Positions 43,960-53,419 of a stretch of 64,000 nt of DNA are shown in pieces. Under the pieces are notes generated by a model. That model was not told the DNA's origin and searched no databases. It worked only from the letters and a program-made list of their open reading frames with translations. The position numbers and the translations under genes are program-made. Each line of letters begins with the position of its first letter. Positions within the stretch are counted from its first letter, which is position 1. Origin of the DNA: Flammeovirgaceae bacterium UBA2338 (GTDB lineage: Bacteria; Bacteroidota; Bacteroidia; Cytophagales; Cyclobacteriaceae); contig DDUM01000056.1 of NCBI GenBank assembly GCA_002344795.1, positions 30,319-94,318 of the forward strand. The letters are read 5' to 3'.

Positions 43960-45873
43960 ATGCATAAGGAAGAAGGAAGAAAGTCATTAAGTGAAGTCCA
44001 TGGTTCCATAGAAGCCTCCAACCGGAAAGGCTGGAGAAAGCTGTGGGCATTTATGGGGCCTGCCTATTTAGTGAGCGTGGGTTATATGGATCCAGGCAAC
44101 TGGGCCACCGATATTGCAGGTGGCAGTCAGTTTGGGTATGCATTGATATGGGTATTGTTGATGTCCAACCTGATGGCTTTGCTTTTACAAAGCCTTAGTG
44201 CAAGACTGGGTGTTGTACGACAACTCGATTTGGCCCAGGCCTCACGTGCTGAATACAAACCGGGGGTAAACTATGCACTATGGGTAATGGCGGAGATTGC
44301 CATTGCCGCTACCGATCTTGCTGAGGTATTGGGTATGGCCATCGGATTACAACTTCTCTTTGGCATCCCTCTGGTATGGGGGGTAACGCTTACTGTACTT
44401 GACACCCTTATCATACTGGTACTGCATAGTTATGGCATGCGCAAAATGGAAGCATTTATCGTAGCGCTGGTAGCGGTAATCGGAGGTGCTTTCTTTGTAG
44501 AAATGATATTGGCAAAACCTGATATGGGTGAACTGGTTACTGGATTCATACCAAGCTTGCCTAATGAAACTGCACTTTACATTGCCATCGGTATCATTGG
44601 GGCTACGGTGATGCCCCATAACCTGTACCTCCACTCTTCATTGGTACAAACCAGAAGAATAGACTCTTCATCCAATAAAGGTATTTGGTCTGCCCTAAAG
44701 TATAATTTCATCGATTCCGCCATTGCACTCAACGCTGCCTTTTTTGTTAATGCAGCCATCCTGGTGCTGGCTGCCTCCACTTTCTATAAGGCAGGCATGT
44801 ACGAAGTAGCTGAAATACAAGATGCCCATCAATTGCTTGCGCCTCTGTTGGGTACGGAGCTTGCTCCACTTCTCTTTGGTGTTGCGCTGGTGGCTGCAGG
44901 TCAAAGTTCTACCATTACAGGAACACTATCGGGTCAGATTGTAATGGAAGGCTATCTTAATCTTCGGATTGCCCCCTGGCTAAGGCGGTTGATTACCCGA
45001 TTGATTGCTATCATTCCTGCCTATCTGGTCATCATTATATATGGAGAAAATAAAACGGGCGAATTGCTCGTATTCAGTCAGGTTGTCCTCAGCTTACAGT
45101 TAGGATTTGCCATCATACCCTTAATCCACTTTACCAGCGACAAGGTAAAGATGGGTGTATTTGCTAATAAGATGTGGGTGAAAATTCTCGCATGGACAAT
45201 TGCATTGGTAATCATAGGGCTCAACGTGCAGCTGGTAATTAATGAAGTGAGCGTATGGCTGGTGGAGGCTGAAAAACCCTGGATTATTTGGGTCACCGTA
45301 ATGCCAGCATGTTTTGGCGCAGGACTTCTTCTTGTATACATTACAGTAAAACCATTATTTGACAGGAGAAGCCTGGGTAAGAGCACACGTATACCACACG
45401 GAACAGCAGTAATATTGGAGGATATTGACAAACCTATTTACAACCGCATTGCTATTGCCATTGACTTTAGTGGCGTAGATGCGATAGCCATACAAAGTGC
45501 ATTGGCACAAGGCGGCACCCAGGCCACTTACCTGCTGGTGCATGTGGTAGAAACTGCCGGAGCCATGGTATATGGAAGTAAAATTGCGGATCAGGAATCA
45601 AGTGTGGATAAGGCTGCCCTGAAAAGCTATGCCACCCAATTGATGGATAAAGGGTACAACGTTGAGATTAAAATGGGTTATGGAAATCCGAAGAGAAAAA
45701 TACCCACCATTGTAAAGGAATTCAACGCCAACCTGTTGGTAATGGGGGCACACGGACATAACCTGATCAAAGACCTGATCTTCGGTACTACAGTAGATAC
45801 GGTGCGCCATCGCGTGGACATCCCTGTCTTTATCGTAAGAGAAAACCCGGAAGAATCTCCTGACAAGCAATAA
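43960..45873 (+). CDS. mntH: Nramp divalent metal transporter fused to a universal stress protein domain
   Basis: Proton-coupled importer of Mn2+/Fe2+. 637 residues: an Nramp core (about 30-470, eleven helices) with the metal site DPGNWATD near residue 46 and MPHNLYLHSS near 217, then a UspA-type cytoplasmic domain (about 480-637) with RIAIAIDFSGVDAIAIQSAL and the nucleotide-binding-type GAHGHNLIKDLIFGTTVDTV. Ordinary MntH proteins are about 410-450 residues, so the extra domain is real. It follows the DtxR-family gene by 1 base and should share its metal-responsive control. Confidence 0.94.
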   Translation: MHKEEGRKSLSEVHGSIEASNRKGWRKLWAFMGPAYLVSVGYMDPGNWATDIAGGSQFGYALIWVLLMSNLMALLLQSLSARLGVVRQLDLAQASRAEYKPGVNYALWVMAEIAIAATDLAEVLGMAIGLQLLFGIPLVWGVTLTVLDTLIILVLHSYGMRKMEAFIVALVAVIGGAFFVEMILAKPDMGELVTGFIPSLPNETALYIAIGIIGATVMPHNLYLHSSLVQTRRIDSSSNKGIWSALKYNFIDSAIALNAAFFVNAAILVLAASTFYKAGMYEVAEIQDAHQLLAPLLGTELAPLLFGVALVAAGQSSTITGTLSGQIVMEGYLNLRIAPWLRRLITRLIAIIPAYLVIIIYGENKTGELLVFSQVVLSLQLGFAIIPLIHFTSDKVKMGVFANKMWVKILAWTIALVIIGLNVQLVINEVSVWLVEAEKPWIIWVTVMPACFGAGLLLVYITVKPLFDRRSLGKSTRIPHGTAVILEDIDKPIYNRIAIAIDFSGVDAIAIQSALAQGGTQATYLLVHVVETAGAMVYGSKIADQESSVDKAALKSYATQLMDKGYNVEIKMGYGNPKRKIPTIVKEFNANLLVMGAHGHNLIKDLIFGTTVDTVRHRVDIPVFIVRENPEESPDKQ

Positions 45874-45879
45874 CCAGAG

Positions 45880-45895
45880 AACGGTTTTAGCCGTT
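45880..45895 (+). terminator. Weak hairpin after mntH
   Basis: AACGG / CCGTT arms with a TTTTAG loop 6 bases after the mntH stop, with only a short T/A tract behind. A further inverted pair (AACCTA / TAGGTT, 45972-45999) lies upstream of the next gene. Both are suggestive only. Confidence 0.3.
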
Positions 45896-46107
45896 TAAAC
45901 TCAAAATTATGTGTCAGGCGAATGCCAAGTAAATGGAGCGCAATGGTTAAGTCCCCTGAGCAACACAGAACTAACCTATTCCGCCATATGGGGTAGGTTT
46001 TGAGGCTTTCTTTTCTCAACGGTGTTTCGCAATTTCAAAATACCGTTGTTTGGGTAAGCAGGCAGCCATTAAATCACATTATATTAGGCGCTTACAGGAG
46101 ATTATTA

Positions 46108-48954
46108 ATGAGATTAAGATTCATATACCTATTCATTGGAGTCTTAGGGATGGCGACCAACACCAGCTTTGCCCAGGATAAGGGCACCCTACATGGTGTG
46201 GCTATTGATTCTACTTCAAGGGAAGCTCTTCCTTTCGCCAATATTTTTGTGAACAATACCACCATTGGCACCTCAGCAGATCAAAATGGAGCATTTGAAC
46301 TCAAGAATCTTCAGCCGGGATTTAACGATGTTGTTTTTAGCTACGTGGGGTACAACTCCCGCATCATTCGTTTTTATGTAGCTGAGGGTGCTACCATTTC
46401 TGCAGGAGATATCGCCCTTGTGCAAAAGCCCGAAGAAATGGAAGAAGTGCAAGTCAGCAGTAAAAGGGATAAAGAATGGGAAAAGAAACTGAAGAGTTTT
46501 GAGAAGTTCTTTTTAGGGGAAAACAACAATTCGGAAAACTGTAAAATTCAAAACCCCTGGGTGATCAACTTCTCAGAAAATTCTTCCAAGTCCACCATGG
46601 AAGCATCGGCATCAGAGCCCATCGAAATTTTTAACTATGGTCTGGGTTACAAAATCTATTTTTACATGGCCAACTTCAGCGCCAATCCTGAAAAGTATCA
46701 GATTGTAGGGCAATTCCGATTTGAAGAAACTGAACCACTGGACCTCAACCAGGCCATCGCCTGGAGGAAAAGGCGCATTGACACTTACCATGGCTCGGAA
46801 CGTCACCTCTTTAAAGCACTTATTGATGGACGGGCACAAGAAGAAGGGTTTAGGCTTTATGTTGAGAAGCCAGGAAATCCATTGTCCACCCGCTCTAATG
46901 TATTCAGCAATGAGCTGAACCAATCCGTTATAGAATTTGACACCAAAGACATTGTAAAAAAAGGGAAGGATCCTGGTCAATACACAATTACACTTCCACC
47001 CAGGTTAGAAATTCACTATATCAACGAGTATGCCACTAAAAAGTATTACAAGGACATCCCTTTTCAGGTAAGCTGGATAGAAGTGGACAAGGGACAATTG
47101 ACGCTTACCAGTGGTGGTGTAGTGGTTAACTCCATTGACCTTGTTACCTCCGGAGCCATCAGTGCATCACGCGTTGCGGATTTACTGCCACTTAATTTTA
47201 GTCCCAATGTAGAGTTGGGTAATGCCACTGTGCGCATCTTCCCTAAACTGTCGGGTTGGAGTAAGTACAAACGCATGCAGGAATTTACTTATTTACAAAC
47301 GGATAAGCCTTATTACTACCCGGGTGAGCGCATCTGGATGAAGGCATCCATGCTGTACAGAGATAATGAACTGCTGGATTCACTTAGCAAAGTACTGTAT
47401 GTAGAACTCATCAATGAAAATAAAATTTGTGTAGCCCGTGAATACCTACATATCGATAGTGCTTTTGCTACCGGGTATATTGATTTACCTGACTCTACCA
47501 GCAAAGGGAATTATTTTATACGTTCCTACACCAATTGGATGCGTAACTATGGATCAGAAACCTTCTTTATAAAGCCACTTCCTATCCTCAATATAACGGA
47601 CAAAGTGCTCGATGATAATGTGGAGTATGATACAGCTGCCCTACTGGTCAACTTCAAAGCCAATAAAAAAAGTTATACCACACGGGATTCCATTGTCCTC
47701 CGTCTCCATATTGCTGATCAAAAGGGCACGCCCGTCATCACCAACCTATCGGTATCGGTAACAGATGCCGTACTTGTAAAAAGCATTTCAGATCAGACCA
47801 CCATTCTCGACTTCAGCATGAAAGACAATGTACGGCCTATCAATGATGAGTTTGAACCTAATTATCCAGTGGAGACCGGAATACAGTTTTCAGGATTATT
47901 TGTAGATGACAAAAGAAAGCCCCAACGCACCGATGCCACTATTGTGCAAAAACAATTCAATACAGCTATTCCAATAACCACCAACAGACGAGGAGAGTTT
48001 ACAGTGACGGGATTGAATTATAGCGGTGAGTTGGATTTTGGATTCCAGGCATTAACAAAAAAGGGGAAACCCTATGGCCAATTTAGCCTGTTGTCTCGCG
48101 ACTTTCCATTGATGGATTTCGAACCCAAATATTTGCCCCTAAAGACCCAGGACATGAACACCATTCAGGTGCCCATCACCACCTATACGCCCGATGCTGA
48201 TACCAAGATATTAAGTGATGTAACGATAGAGGGGACAAGGATTGAAAATTATGATCCTAAAACTGCATCCCTTTATGGGCAGGCCGACTATACTGTGAAG
48301 GGTGAAGACCTACAACAAGTATTTACGGGTAGCAACCTTATTCAGGCATTGCAAGGAAAGATACCTGGGTTGCAGGTAAGTTATGGATGGGATGAAAACA
48401 ACCAGGATGCCTACAGGGTACGAATACGCGGTGGATCTTCAACAATGGGAGCTGGGCTTTCCTCTCCAGAGCCCTTATTGATTGTGGACGGTATTCCGTT
48501 TGGGGGTGATCCCAACATTTCAATTGCCAATTATATCTCCGCCATCCCCACACAAACTGTGGAACGTGTAGAAGTAATTACCAGTGCCGTTTCACTTCTG
48601 GGTACACGCGGAGCAAATGGTGCCATCATTATTTACACCAACAACACTGGCATTTATAATGAAGAATCAGCGGATGATCGATATCCCGATATGCAAACAC
48701 TTACTGTCCGGGGATACCAAAAAGAAGAGCCTTTTCCTGCTCCCTCCTATGCTAAGAGTAAATTCACTCCTACAAATGATTTGAGAACTACCATTCACTG
48801 GGAGCCGAACATTACCACCGACCAAAATGGAAATGCGCAAGTATCCTTCTACAGTGCCGATCTCGAAGGTGTTTACCGGGTGGTAGTGGAAGGGCTGACA
48901 ATAGATGGAAGGTCGGTGCGCGGTGAGTACATGATCAATATCGACAATCAATAA
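46108..48954 (+). CDS. Plug-domain protein with MG2-like domains and no beta-barrel
   Basis: 948 residues from ATG at 46108, which has AGGAG seven bases upstream; upstream codons in frame from 46000 are unlikely to be translated. Order: signal peptide (ending TSFAQ), CarboxypepD_reg-like domain (about 28-105, GVAIDSTSREALPFANIFV, LKNLQPGFNDVVFSYVGY), a middle region with macroglobulin-like MG2 strands (YYPGERIWMKASMLYRD, SYTNWMRNYGSETFF), and a TonB plug-like domain near 760-880 (LIQALQGKIPGLQV, PLLIVDGIPFGGD, SLLGTRGANGAII). The C-terminal 80 residues are a further beta domain (DQNGNAQVSFYSADLEG). A transporter barrel is absent, so it is not a working SusC-type channel. Confidence 0.82.
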   Translation: MRLRFIYLFIGVLGMATNTSFAQDKGTLHGVAIDSTSREALPFANIFVNNTTIGTSADQNGAFELKNLQPGFNDVVFSYVGYNSRIIRFYVAEGATISAGDIALVQKPEEMEEVQVSSKRDKEWEKKLKSFEKFFLGENNNSENCKIQNPWVINFSENSSKSTMEASASEPIEIFNYGLGYKIYFYMANFSANPEKYQIVGQFRFEETEPLDLNQAIAWRKRRIDTYHGSERHLFKALIDGRAQEEGFRLYVEKPGNPLSTRSNVFSNELNQSVIEFDTKDIVKKGKDPGQYTITLPPRLEIHYINEYATKKYYKDIPFQVSWIEVDKGQLTLTSGGVVVNSIDLVTSGAISASRVADLLPLNFSPNVELGNATVRIFPKLSGWSKYKRMQEFTYLQTDKPYYYPGERIWMKASMLYRDNELLDSLSKVLYVELINENKICVAREYLHIDSAFATGYIDLPDSTSKGNYFIRSYTNWMRNYGSETFFIKPLPILNITDKVLDDNVEYDTAALLVNFKANKKSYTTRDSIVLRLHIADQKGTPVITNLSVSVTDAVLVKSISDQTTILDFSMKDNVRPINDEFEPNYPVETGIQFSGLFVDDKRKPQRTDATIVQKQFNTAIPITTNRRGEFTVTGLNYSGELDFGFQALTKKGKPYGQFSLLSRDFPLMDFEPKYLPLKTQDMNTIQVPITTYTPDADTKILSDVTIEGTRIENYDPKTASLYGQADYTVKGEDLQQVFTGSNLIQALQGKIPGLQVSYGWDENNQDAYRVRIRGGSSTMGAGLSSPEPLLIVDGIPFGGDPNISIANYISAIPTQTVERVEVITSAVSLLGTRGANGAIIIYTNNTGIYNEESADDRYPDMQTLTVRGYQKEEPFPAPSYAKSKFTPTNDLRTTIHWEPNITTDQNGNAQVSFYSADLEGVYRVVVEGLTIDGRSVRGEYMINIDNQ

Positions 48955-49033
48955 CACACGGCTGTCAAAGAATTGTTCATCTAAAGACTTATAGCGGGGC
49001 AACTGTCAAACTTCTGTCCTATTTTTGCGCTTT

Positions 49034-50404
49034 ATGTCTACTTCTGATCACACCGACACCATCGTTGCATTGGCTACACCACAAGGTGTGGGCGCCATTT
49101 CTGTCATTCGTCTCTCCGGGACAGATGCAATTGCCATTACGCAGTCCGTCTTTAAAGGCAAAGACCTCACACAGCAGCCTTCGCACACCATCCATTTTGG
49201 TACGATACACGATGACGATCGGATTATAGACGAGGTATTGGTGTCTGTGTTTATTGCGCCCCGGTCATTCACAACAGAAAATGCCATTGAAATTTCCTGC
49301 CATGGTTCTGCTGTTATTGTAAAAGAGATTATCAAGGTATTGTTAAAAAAAGGCGCGCGGCTGGCAACACCCGGTGAGTTTACCAAGCGCGCATTCCTCC
49401 ATGGCCGCTTTGATCTTGCCCAAGCAGAAGCGGTAGCCGACCTGATCAATGCAGAGACCGACAATGCACGGCAGGCAGCGTTGAATCAAATGCGAGGAGG
49501 GTTCTCCAAAGAGATCAACCGCTTGCGCGAAGAGTTGATTCACTTCGCATCGCTGATCGAGCTCGAACTCGACTTTGGCGAAGAAGATGTGGAGTTTGCC
49601 AAACGCAGCGACTTAAAGAAACTCATTTACCAGATACAAGGGTACCTCACCTCATTGATCAAATCCTTTGACCAGGGCAACGTAATCAAAAACGGTGTAC
49701 CTACGGTAATCGCGGGCAAACCCAATGCAGGCAAGTCCACCTTACTCAACGTTTTGTTAAACGAAGAAAAAGCCATTGTCTCCGATATTGCAGGCACCAC
49801 CCGCGACAGTATTGAAGATGAAATTGTATTGGGCGGTATTAATTTCAGGTTCATTGATACCGCAGGGCTTCGGGAGACTACCGATGTGATTGAAGCCATG
49901 GGGGTAGCGCGTACACGCGATAAAATGAAACAGGCCTCACTGATCATTTACCTTGTAGACCTTACCCATACTACCCTTGAGGAGATTGATTTAGAAATAA
50001 AAGCGTTAACCGATTTAGGGATTCCCCACATCAAAGTAGGCAACAAGCTGGACAAGGCCGACCCGGGGCTTGTGGGTCAACTCACTAAAAAAGGTTTTAC
50101 ATTCATTTCCGCCAAAAACGGAGATCAGATAGAAGAGTTGAAAGAAAACATCCTGTCACTGTTTGAAGTGGAGCATGTAAAGACAGGTGATGTGATGGTG
50201 ACCAACCTGCGGCACTATCAAAACCTGCTGCAAACCAATGAATCACTCACGCGTGTGCTCGAAGGCATGGACACGAGTGTGACGGGAGACTTTCTGGCCA
50301 TGGACATAAGGCAGTCGCTGCATTATTTGGGAGAGATAACGGGAAGCATCACCACCGAGGATCTTTTGGAAAACATTTTTAGTAAGTTTTGTATCGGGAA
50401 GTAG
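49034..50404 (+). CDS. mnmE: tRNA uridine-5-carboxymethylaminomethyl(34) synthesis GTPase MnmE
   Basis: With MnmG it modifies the wobble uridine of several tRNAs. 456 residues from ATG at 49034 (TTG at 49025 is the earliest alternative). N-terminal folate-binding domain starts DTIVALATPQGVGAISVIRLSG, with RSFTTENAIEISCHGS. The G domain is inserted at about 218-375 with GKPNAGKSTLLNVLLNEE, DTAG, and NKLDKAD. The C-terminal helical domain ends in FCIGK, the conserved end with the catalytic-type Cys. A TATTTTTG box (49020-49027) lies just before the start. The adjacent small gene downstream is probably co-transcribed. Confidence 0.96.
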   Translation: MSTSDHTDTIVALATPQGVGAISVIRLSGTDAIAITQSVFKGKDLTQQPSHTIHFGTIHDDDRIIDEVLVSVFIAPRSFTTENAIEISCHGSAVIVKEIIKVLLKKGARLATPGEFTKRAFLHGRFDLAQAEAVADLINAETDNARQAALNQMRGGFSKEINRLREELIHFASLIELELDFGEEDVEFAKRSDLKKLIYQIQGYLTSLIKSFDQGNVIKNGVPTVIAGKPNAGKSTLLNVLLNEEKAIVSDIAGTTRDSIEDEIVLGGINFRFIDTAGLRETTDVIEAMGVARTRDKMKQASLIIYLVDLTHTTLEEIDLEIKALTDLGIPHIKVGNKLDKADPGLVGQLTKKGFTFISAKNGDQIEELKENILSLFEVEHVKTGDVMVTNLRHYQNLLQTNESLTRVLEGMDTSVTGDFLAMDIRQSLHYLGEITGSITTEDLLENIFSKFCIGK

Positions 50405-50431
50405 AGACTAGTTTTTAATAGATAAACTTTT

Positions 50432-50917
50432 ATGAAAGAGGAAGACGAAGAAGACTTTCTTGACCCAAAAGAACTACCTATTTACAAAAAGGGAAAGGAG
50501 ATATTCGATGTAGTACAACAGATTACTGAACTAATTCCGGAAGACAATGGAAAGCTTCAAAGTATCAAAGGGCAGATGTTGGCTGACGCAGCCCAACTTA
50601 CTGTTAAGGTAGCGGGAGCATCCGGTGCCGGGCTGTATGACATGAAGATGGAAGCCGCTGCTATTATTCGCAAAGCAGCGAGAGACTTAACGGTTCAAAA
50701 TCACAGTTTAGAAATGTTTGGCTTTAAGGAAGTCCACTACTTTCAAATTGTGAGGGATCTGATCGAAGAGTATCGACTTTTGTTTATCGAATGGGTAGCC
50801 AGTTTCGATAAATGGGATTATATGATTGACCGTTGGGGTCTATTTAATCCGCCTGGAGTAGGTCCTTTTGATAAGGATCCTGATGAGGATATCCCTTATG
50901 ATGAAGGGGGGGATTAG
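50432..50917 (+). CDS. Small conserved-looking protein downstream of mnmE, 161 aa
   Basis: Acidic at both ends (EEDEEDFLDPKE; DKDPDEDIPYDEGGD), with a predicted three- or four-helix core (IYKKGKEIFDVVQQITELIP, AAAIIRKAARDLTVQN, YFQIVRDLIEEYRLLFIEWVA). The layout is loosely like four-helix bundle proteins of the 23S rRNA-intervening type, but motifs of that family are missing, so I leave it unassigned. The start at 50432 is 28 bases after mnmE stop. It is the last ordinary gene before the repeat-rich part of the window. Confidence 0.75.
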   Translation: MKEEDEEDFLDPKELPIYKKGKEIFDVVQQITELIPEDNGKLQSIKGQMLADAAQLTVKVAGASGAGLYDMKMEAAAIIRKAARDLTVQNHSLEMFGFKEVHYFQIVRDLIEEYRLLFIEWVASFDKWDYMIDRWGLFNPPGVGPFDKDPDEDIPYDEGGD

Positions 50918-51014
50918 GTGAGTTGTCAGGTTGTGGGTGCTGGCTTCACTCGCTATCTGTGTTTGACCTCCTGCCCTCTCTCCGCCAGTGGGTGGACACG
51001 GCCGGAGAATAAAT

Positions 51015-51113
51015 CCCTCACCCCGTCCCTCTCCTATGCCTTCGCTAAACAGCCTTCGCCAAAAAGCTTCGGCTGTCACGAGCTACGGCATACAAGCAAG
51101 GAGAGGGAGTAGT
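51015..51113. repeat. Hairpin repeat R1, long form, copy 1
   Basis: The ends CCCTCTCC and GGAGAGGG are inverted and enclose nested arms TATGCC / GGCATA and AGCC / GGCT. Copy 2 at 52461-52553 is nearly identical, and a short form without the inner about 60 bases is at 54801-54833. It occupies part of the 435-base gap 50918-51352. Confidence 0.75.
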
Positions 51114-51165
51114 GCGAACTAACTATGGAAAGTCAACTACACCCTACGCTCGTCAATCATTGCTG

Positions 51166-51324
51166 CCGCCATGCTGAGCTACCGAGCGGTTAGCCAGTGG
51201 GCGGAGCGAAGCATCTCATGCTGTACAGGTATACTGTACACTTCAACACCCACCTGAAACACTGAGGCACGAAGTGTCTTTGCAATTTGGAAAACCATAA
51301 GAGCCCAAGCGAGACGCTTGTGTT
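51166..51324. repeat. Composite repeat modules M1 and M2, copy 1
   Basis: M1 is the stretch starting GCCGCCATGCTGAGC and ending CATGCTGTACAGG (51166-51230). M2 starts AACACTGAGGCACGAAGTG and ends GAGCCCAAGCGAGACGCTTG (51257-51324) and has a small hairpin AAGCG-AGA-CGCTT. Other copies: M1 near 52611, 54591 and 54887; M2 near 54702, 54974 and 55825. None has coding potential. Confidence 0.7.
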
Positions 51325-51352
51325 AGTTGGAGCTAGTTTGAGGAATCTAATA

Positions 51353-52291
51353 CTATTTAGCAAAATCAATTGGAAAGTATACCAGCGTATTCATTGGTTT
51401 TCCCGCAATTTGGCCTGGCTTAAACTTAATTCCACAGCTTGAGATGATATCTATTGCTACTTTGAACAATCCATACTCATCTTCTTCATAGGGTTCTATA
51501 TAATTGACTTCACCTGCATCAGAAATGATAAATTGAGTATAACTTCTGAAACCTTCAATACTTAAATCCTCCATAGCTAATGAAACTTTCTGACGGTAAC
51601 ACTCTATTTCGTCTTTCGATAGAGGCTCAATACCTGCTGGCTTGTCCAAGGCACTCTCAGAAGCAGCGATCAATTTATTAGGAAGCGCAAAATCTGCAGG
51701 ACTCAACGGACGGGCATTCACTTTAGTCACTTCATGCACTTCGTAATGGGTTGCATATTCATTCACAGAACCCAAGCTCACCGCACCATCCATTTCTTTG
51801 ATTTGATTGTACCAATCTCCTACTGCATGGTCCTTGAATGATTCAGGGTCAATTCTTAGGTCTGTAGCATAGTAGATTTTTGAAATATACCCCTCATATA
51901 CCCGCTCAACCATAAAGGATTTGTACCCCGCAATCACTTTTATACTATCTTTATAAGGTATGGAGCGAATGCGAATATTATTTCCCTTCCTCGAATCACG
52001 AAAAGTAATGTATTCCTTTCCGGCTTGTTCATCATACATTCTCTTGGTGGCATTATCATACGTATATGAATACGTAAATTCATCATTCTTAAAATAGGTT
52101 GACTTATAAAATCCATTGGTGATTGAATACAATGAAGTGGTGCCAGGTTGAAGATTTAGAATACTATCGACATTCAGATTTTTATCCTTTGGAATGATTT
52201 TAACTGTATAGGTAATATCCCCACTGAAGTATTGAGACCAGCCTTGCAGGCAAATACATTGGAGAAGTACGAACAAAAATAAATTCTTCAT
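51353..52291 (-). CDS. GLPGLI/DUF4412-like exported protein with TonB C-terminal-like domain
   Basis: 312 residues. A signal peptide (ending LQGWSQ) is followed by a GLPGLI-type beta domain (SGDITYTVKIIPKD, FKNDEFTYSYTYDNATKRMYD, YKSFMVERVYEGYISKIYYATDL, and the later WYNQIKEMDGAVS). The C-terminal 110 residues look like the TonB C-terminal fold (IQ.. pattern FRSYTQFIISDAGEVNYIEP, CGIKFKPGQIAGKPMNTLVYF). The pair of domains in one chain is unusual: GLPGLI proteins normally end after the beta domain. No membrane anchor is left after signal cleavage, so it would be periplasmic, not an ordinary energy transducer. Confidence 0.72.
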   Translation of the reverse strand: MKNLFLFVLLQCICLQGWSQYFSGDITYTVKIIPKDKNLNVDSILNLQPGTTSLYSITNGFYKSTYFKNDEFTYSYTYDNATKRMYDEQAGKEYITFRDSRKGNNIRIRSIPYKDSIKVIAGYKSFMVERVYEGYISKIYYATDLRIDPESFKDHAVGDWYNQIKEMDGAVSLGSVNEYATHYEVHEVTKVNARPLSPADFALPNKLIAASESALDKPAGIEPLSKDEIECYRQKVSLAMEDLSIEGFRSYTQFIISDAGEVNYIEPYEEDEYGLFKVAIDIISSCGIKFKPGQIAGKPMNTLVYFPIDFAK

Positions 52292-52460
52292 AAGCAGCCA
52301 TTTATTCGTGATTACTAATTTCTTCGCAAGGACTCTGCTGGATTAAACTCTCTTATCACCTAGGTTCCTGCCCGGAATCCTTGCTGAGAATAAGACTAAA
52401 ATAGTATATAGTCTTGAGTCTTTAGTATTGAGATTCAAGAAAATGTTTGGGGAACACCAC

Positions 52461-52672
52461 ACCCCGACCCTCTCCTATGCCTTCGCTAAACAGCCTTCGC
52501 CAAAAGCTTCGGCTGTCACGAGCTACGGCATACAAGCAAGGAGAGGGAGTAGTCCCAATTAAACACTAACGCTTGTCACCATTGGTAGTACAGAAATAGT
52601 TGTTGCCGCCATGCTGAGCCACCGCGCGATGGCTAGCCGCGGGCAGGGCGAAGAATCTCTTGCTGTACAGTG
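52461..52672. repeat. R1 long form copy 2 with attached M1 copy 2
   Basis: R1 (52461-52553) differs from copy 1 by single bases such as one A fewer in the inner loop. It is followed after AGTCCCAATTAAAC by a block that includes CATTGGTAGTACAG and then M1 (52611-52672, ending CTTGCTGTACAG). The same order R1-linker-M1 recurs at 54801-54951, so the linker is part of the unit. The gap 52292-52704 otherwise contains GCAAGGACTCTGC and similar short repeats at 52330-52395 and no gene. Confidence 0.7.
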
Positions 52673-52704
52673 CTTGCCAGCATGAAATCACTAATTTCAC
52701 CGCC

Positions 52705-53361
52705 ATGAATGAAAATCTAATTCAACAACTGTTCGCAGATACGCAAGCGGCTTTTGCCAAGGCTCCAATAAAGAAATACGCTGATGCCAATGGTCACCTT
52801 TGGAACTACTCCATATCTTCTACACGAATAACCGAAGGAGCAAACTTAATTATAGGTTTTAATTGGGGTGTCTCGGGTAATGAACCCTATAAACCTCAAA
52901 ACGAAATACCTAAGGAGAACTTCAAAGAACTATACGATAAAAATGATCTGGGTTCCCTACAGCGAATCTATTTGCCATTAAAGCAGAGGTTCCCAGCTGA
53001 AGACATCGATAATGCTATGCAGACCAACTTTTGTTTCTTCCGATCCAAAACAGAAGGAGAAATCACGTCAGAAGATTTGATGCTTTCAACCCCTCTATTT
53101 CAACAGTTGATCAATATTATCAAACCGAAACGAATATTAGCATTCTCTAAAAAATTACAATCTTATTGCATTGAAAGTGCCTTGTGTAGTGATCTTGAAG
53201 AAGCCTCCTTTCCATCTAACAAGAGAACACTGCACACCGCCAAAGGCAATCTAAAACTCAACGACACAGTTGTGCCGATTTACTTCCTTCCTCACCCCAA
53301 TGCAAAGTTCACAAGCATCGCAAGGAAAAAAGCCTGGGATTTTTGTTTTGGTAACAAGTGA
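52705..53361 (+). CDS. Uracil-DNA-glycosylase-like superfamily protein of unknown substrate
   Basis: 218 residues from ATG at 52705; codons upstream to 52660 lie in the M1 repeat and are unlikely to be translated. Two segments resemble the UDG fold: LIIGFNWGVSG (first active-site loop position) and PIYFLPHPNAKF near the C terminus (the HPS-like loop). Between them are INIIKPKRILAFSKKLQSYC, typical of the Rossmann-like core. The usual catalytic Asp/His set is not clearly conserved, so a DNA-repair role is not shown. It is a lone gene flanked by repeat modules on both sides. Confidence 0.6.
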   Translation: MNENLIQQLFADTQAAFAKAPIKKYADANGHLWNYSISSTRITEGANLIIGFNWGVSGNEPYKPQNEIPKENFKELYDKNDLGSLQRIYLPLKQRFPAEDIDNAMQTNFCFFRSKTEGEITSEDLMLSTPLFQQLINIIKPKRILAFSKKLQSYCIESALCSDLEEASFPSNKRTLHTAKGNLKLNDTVVPIYFLPHPNAKFTSIARKKAWDFCFGNK

Positions 53362-53419
53362 GACTTACTATTCTTAGTGGTGGCGCCAGCTACTATGAAA
53401 AGCCAACTACACCAGACGC

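Noticed and set aside
45972..45999. Possible riboswitch before the 948-aa plug-domain gene
   Set aside because: Only one inverted pair is visible; no known riboswitch core sequence.
50981..51113. Possible IS or tRNA-like structure
   Set aside because: No transposase, no acceptor stem or anticodon loop; the stems belong to the R1 hairpin repeat.
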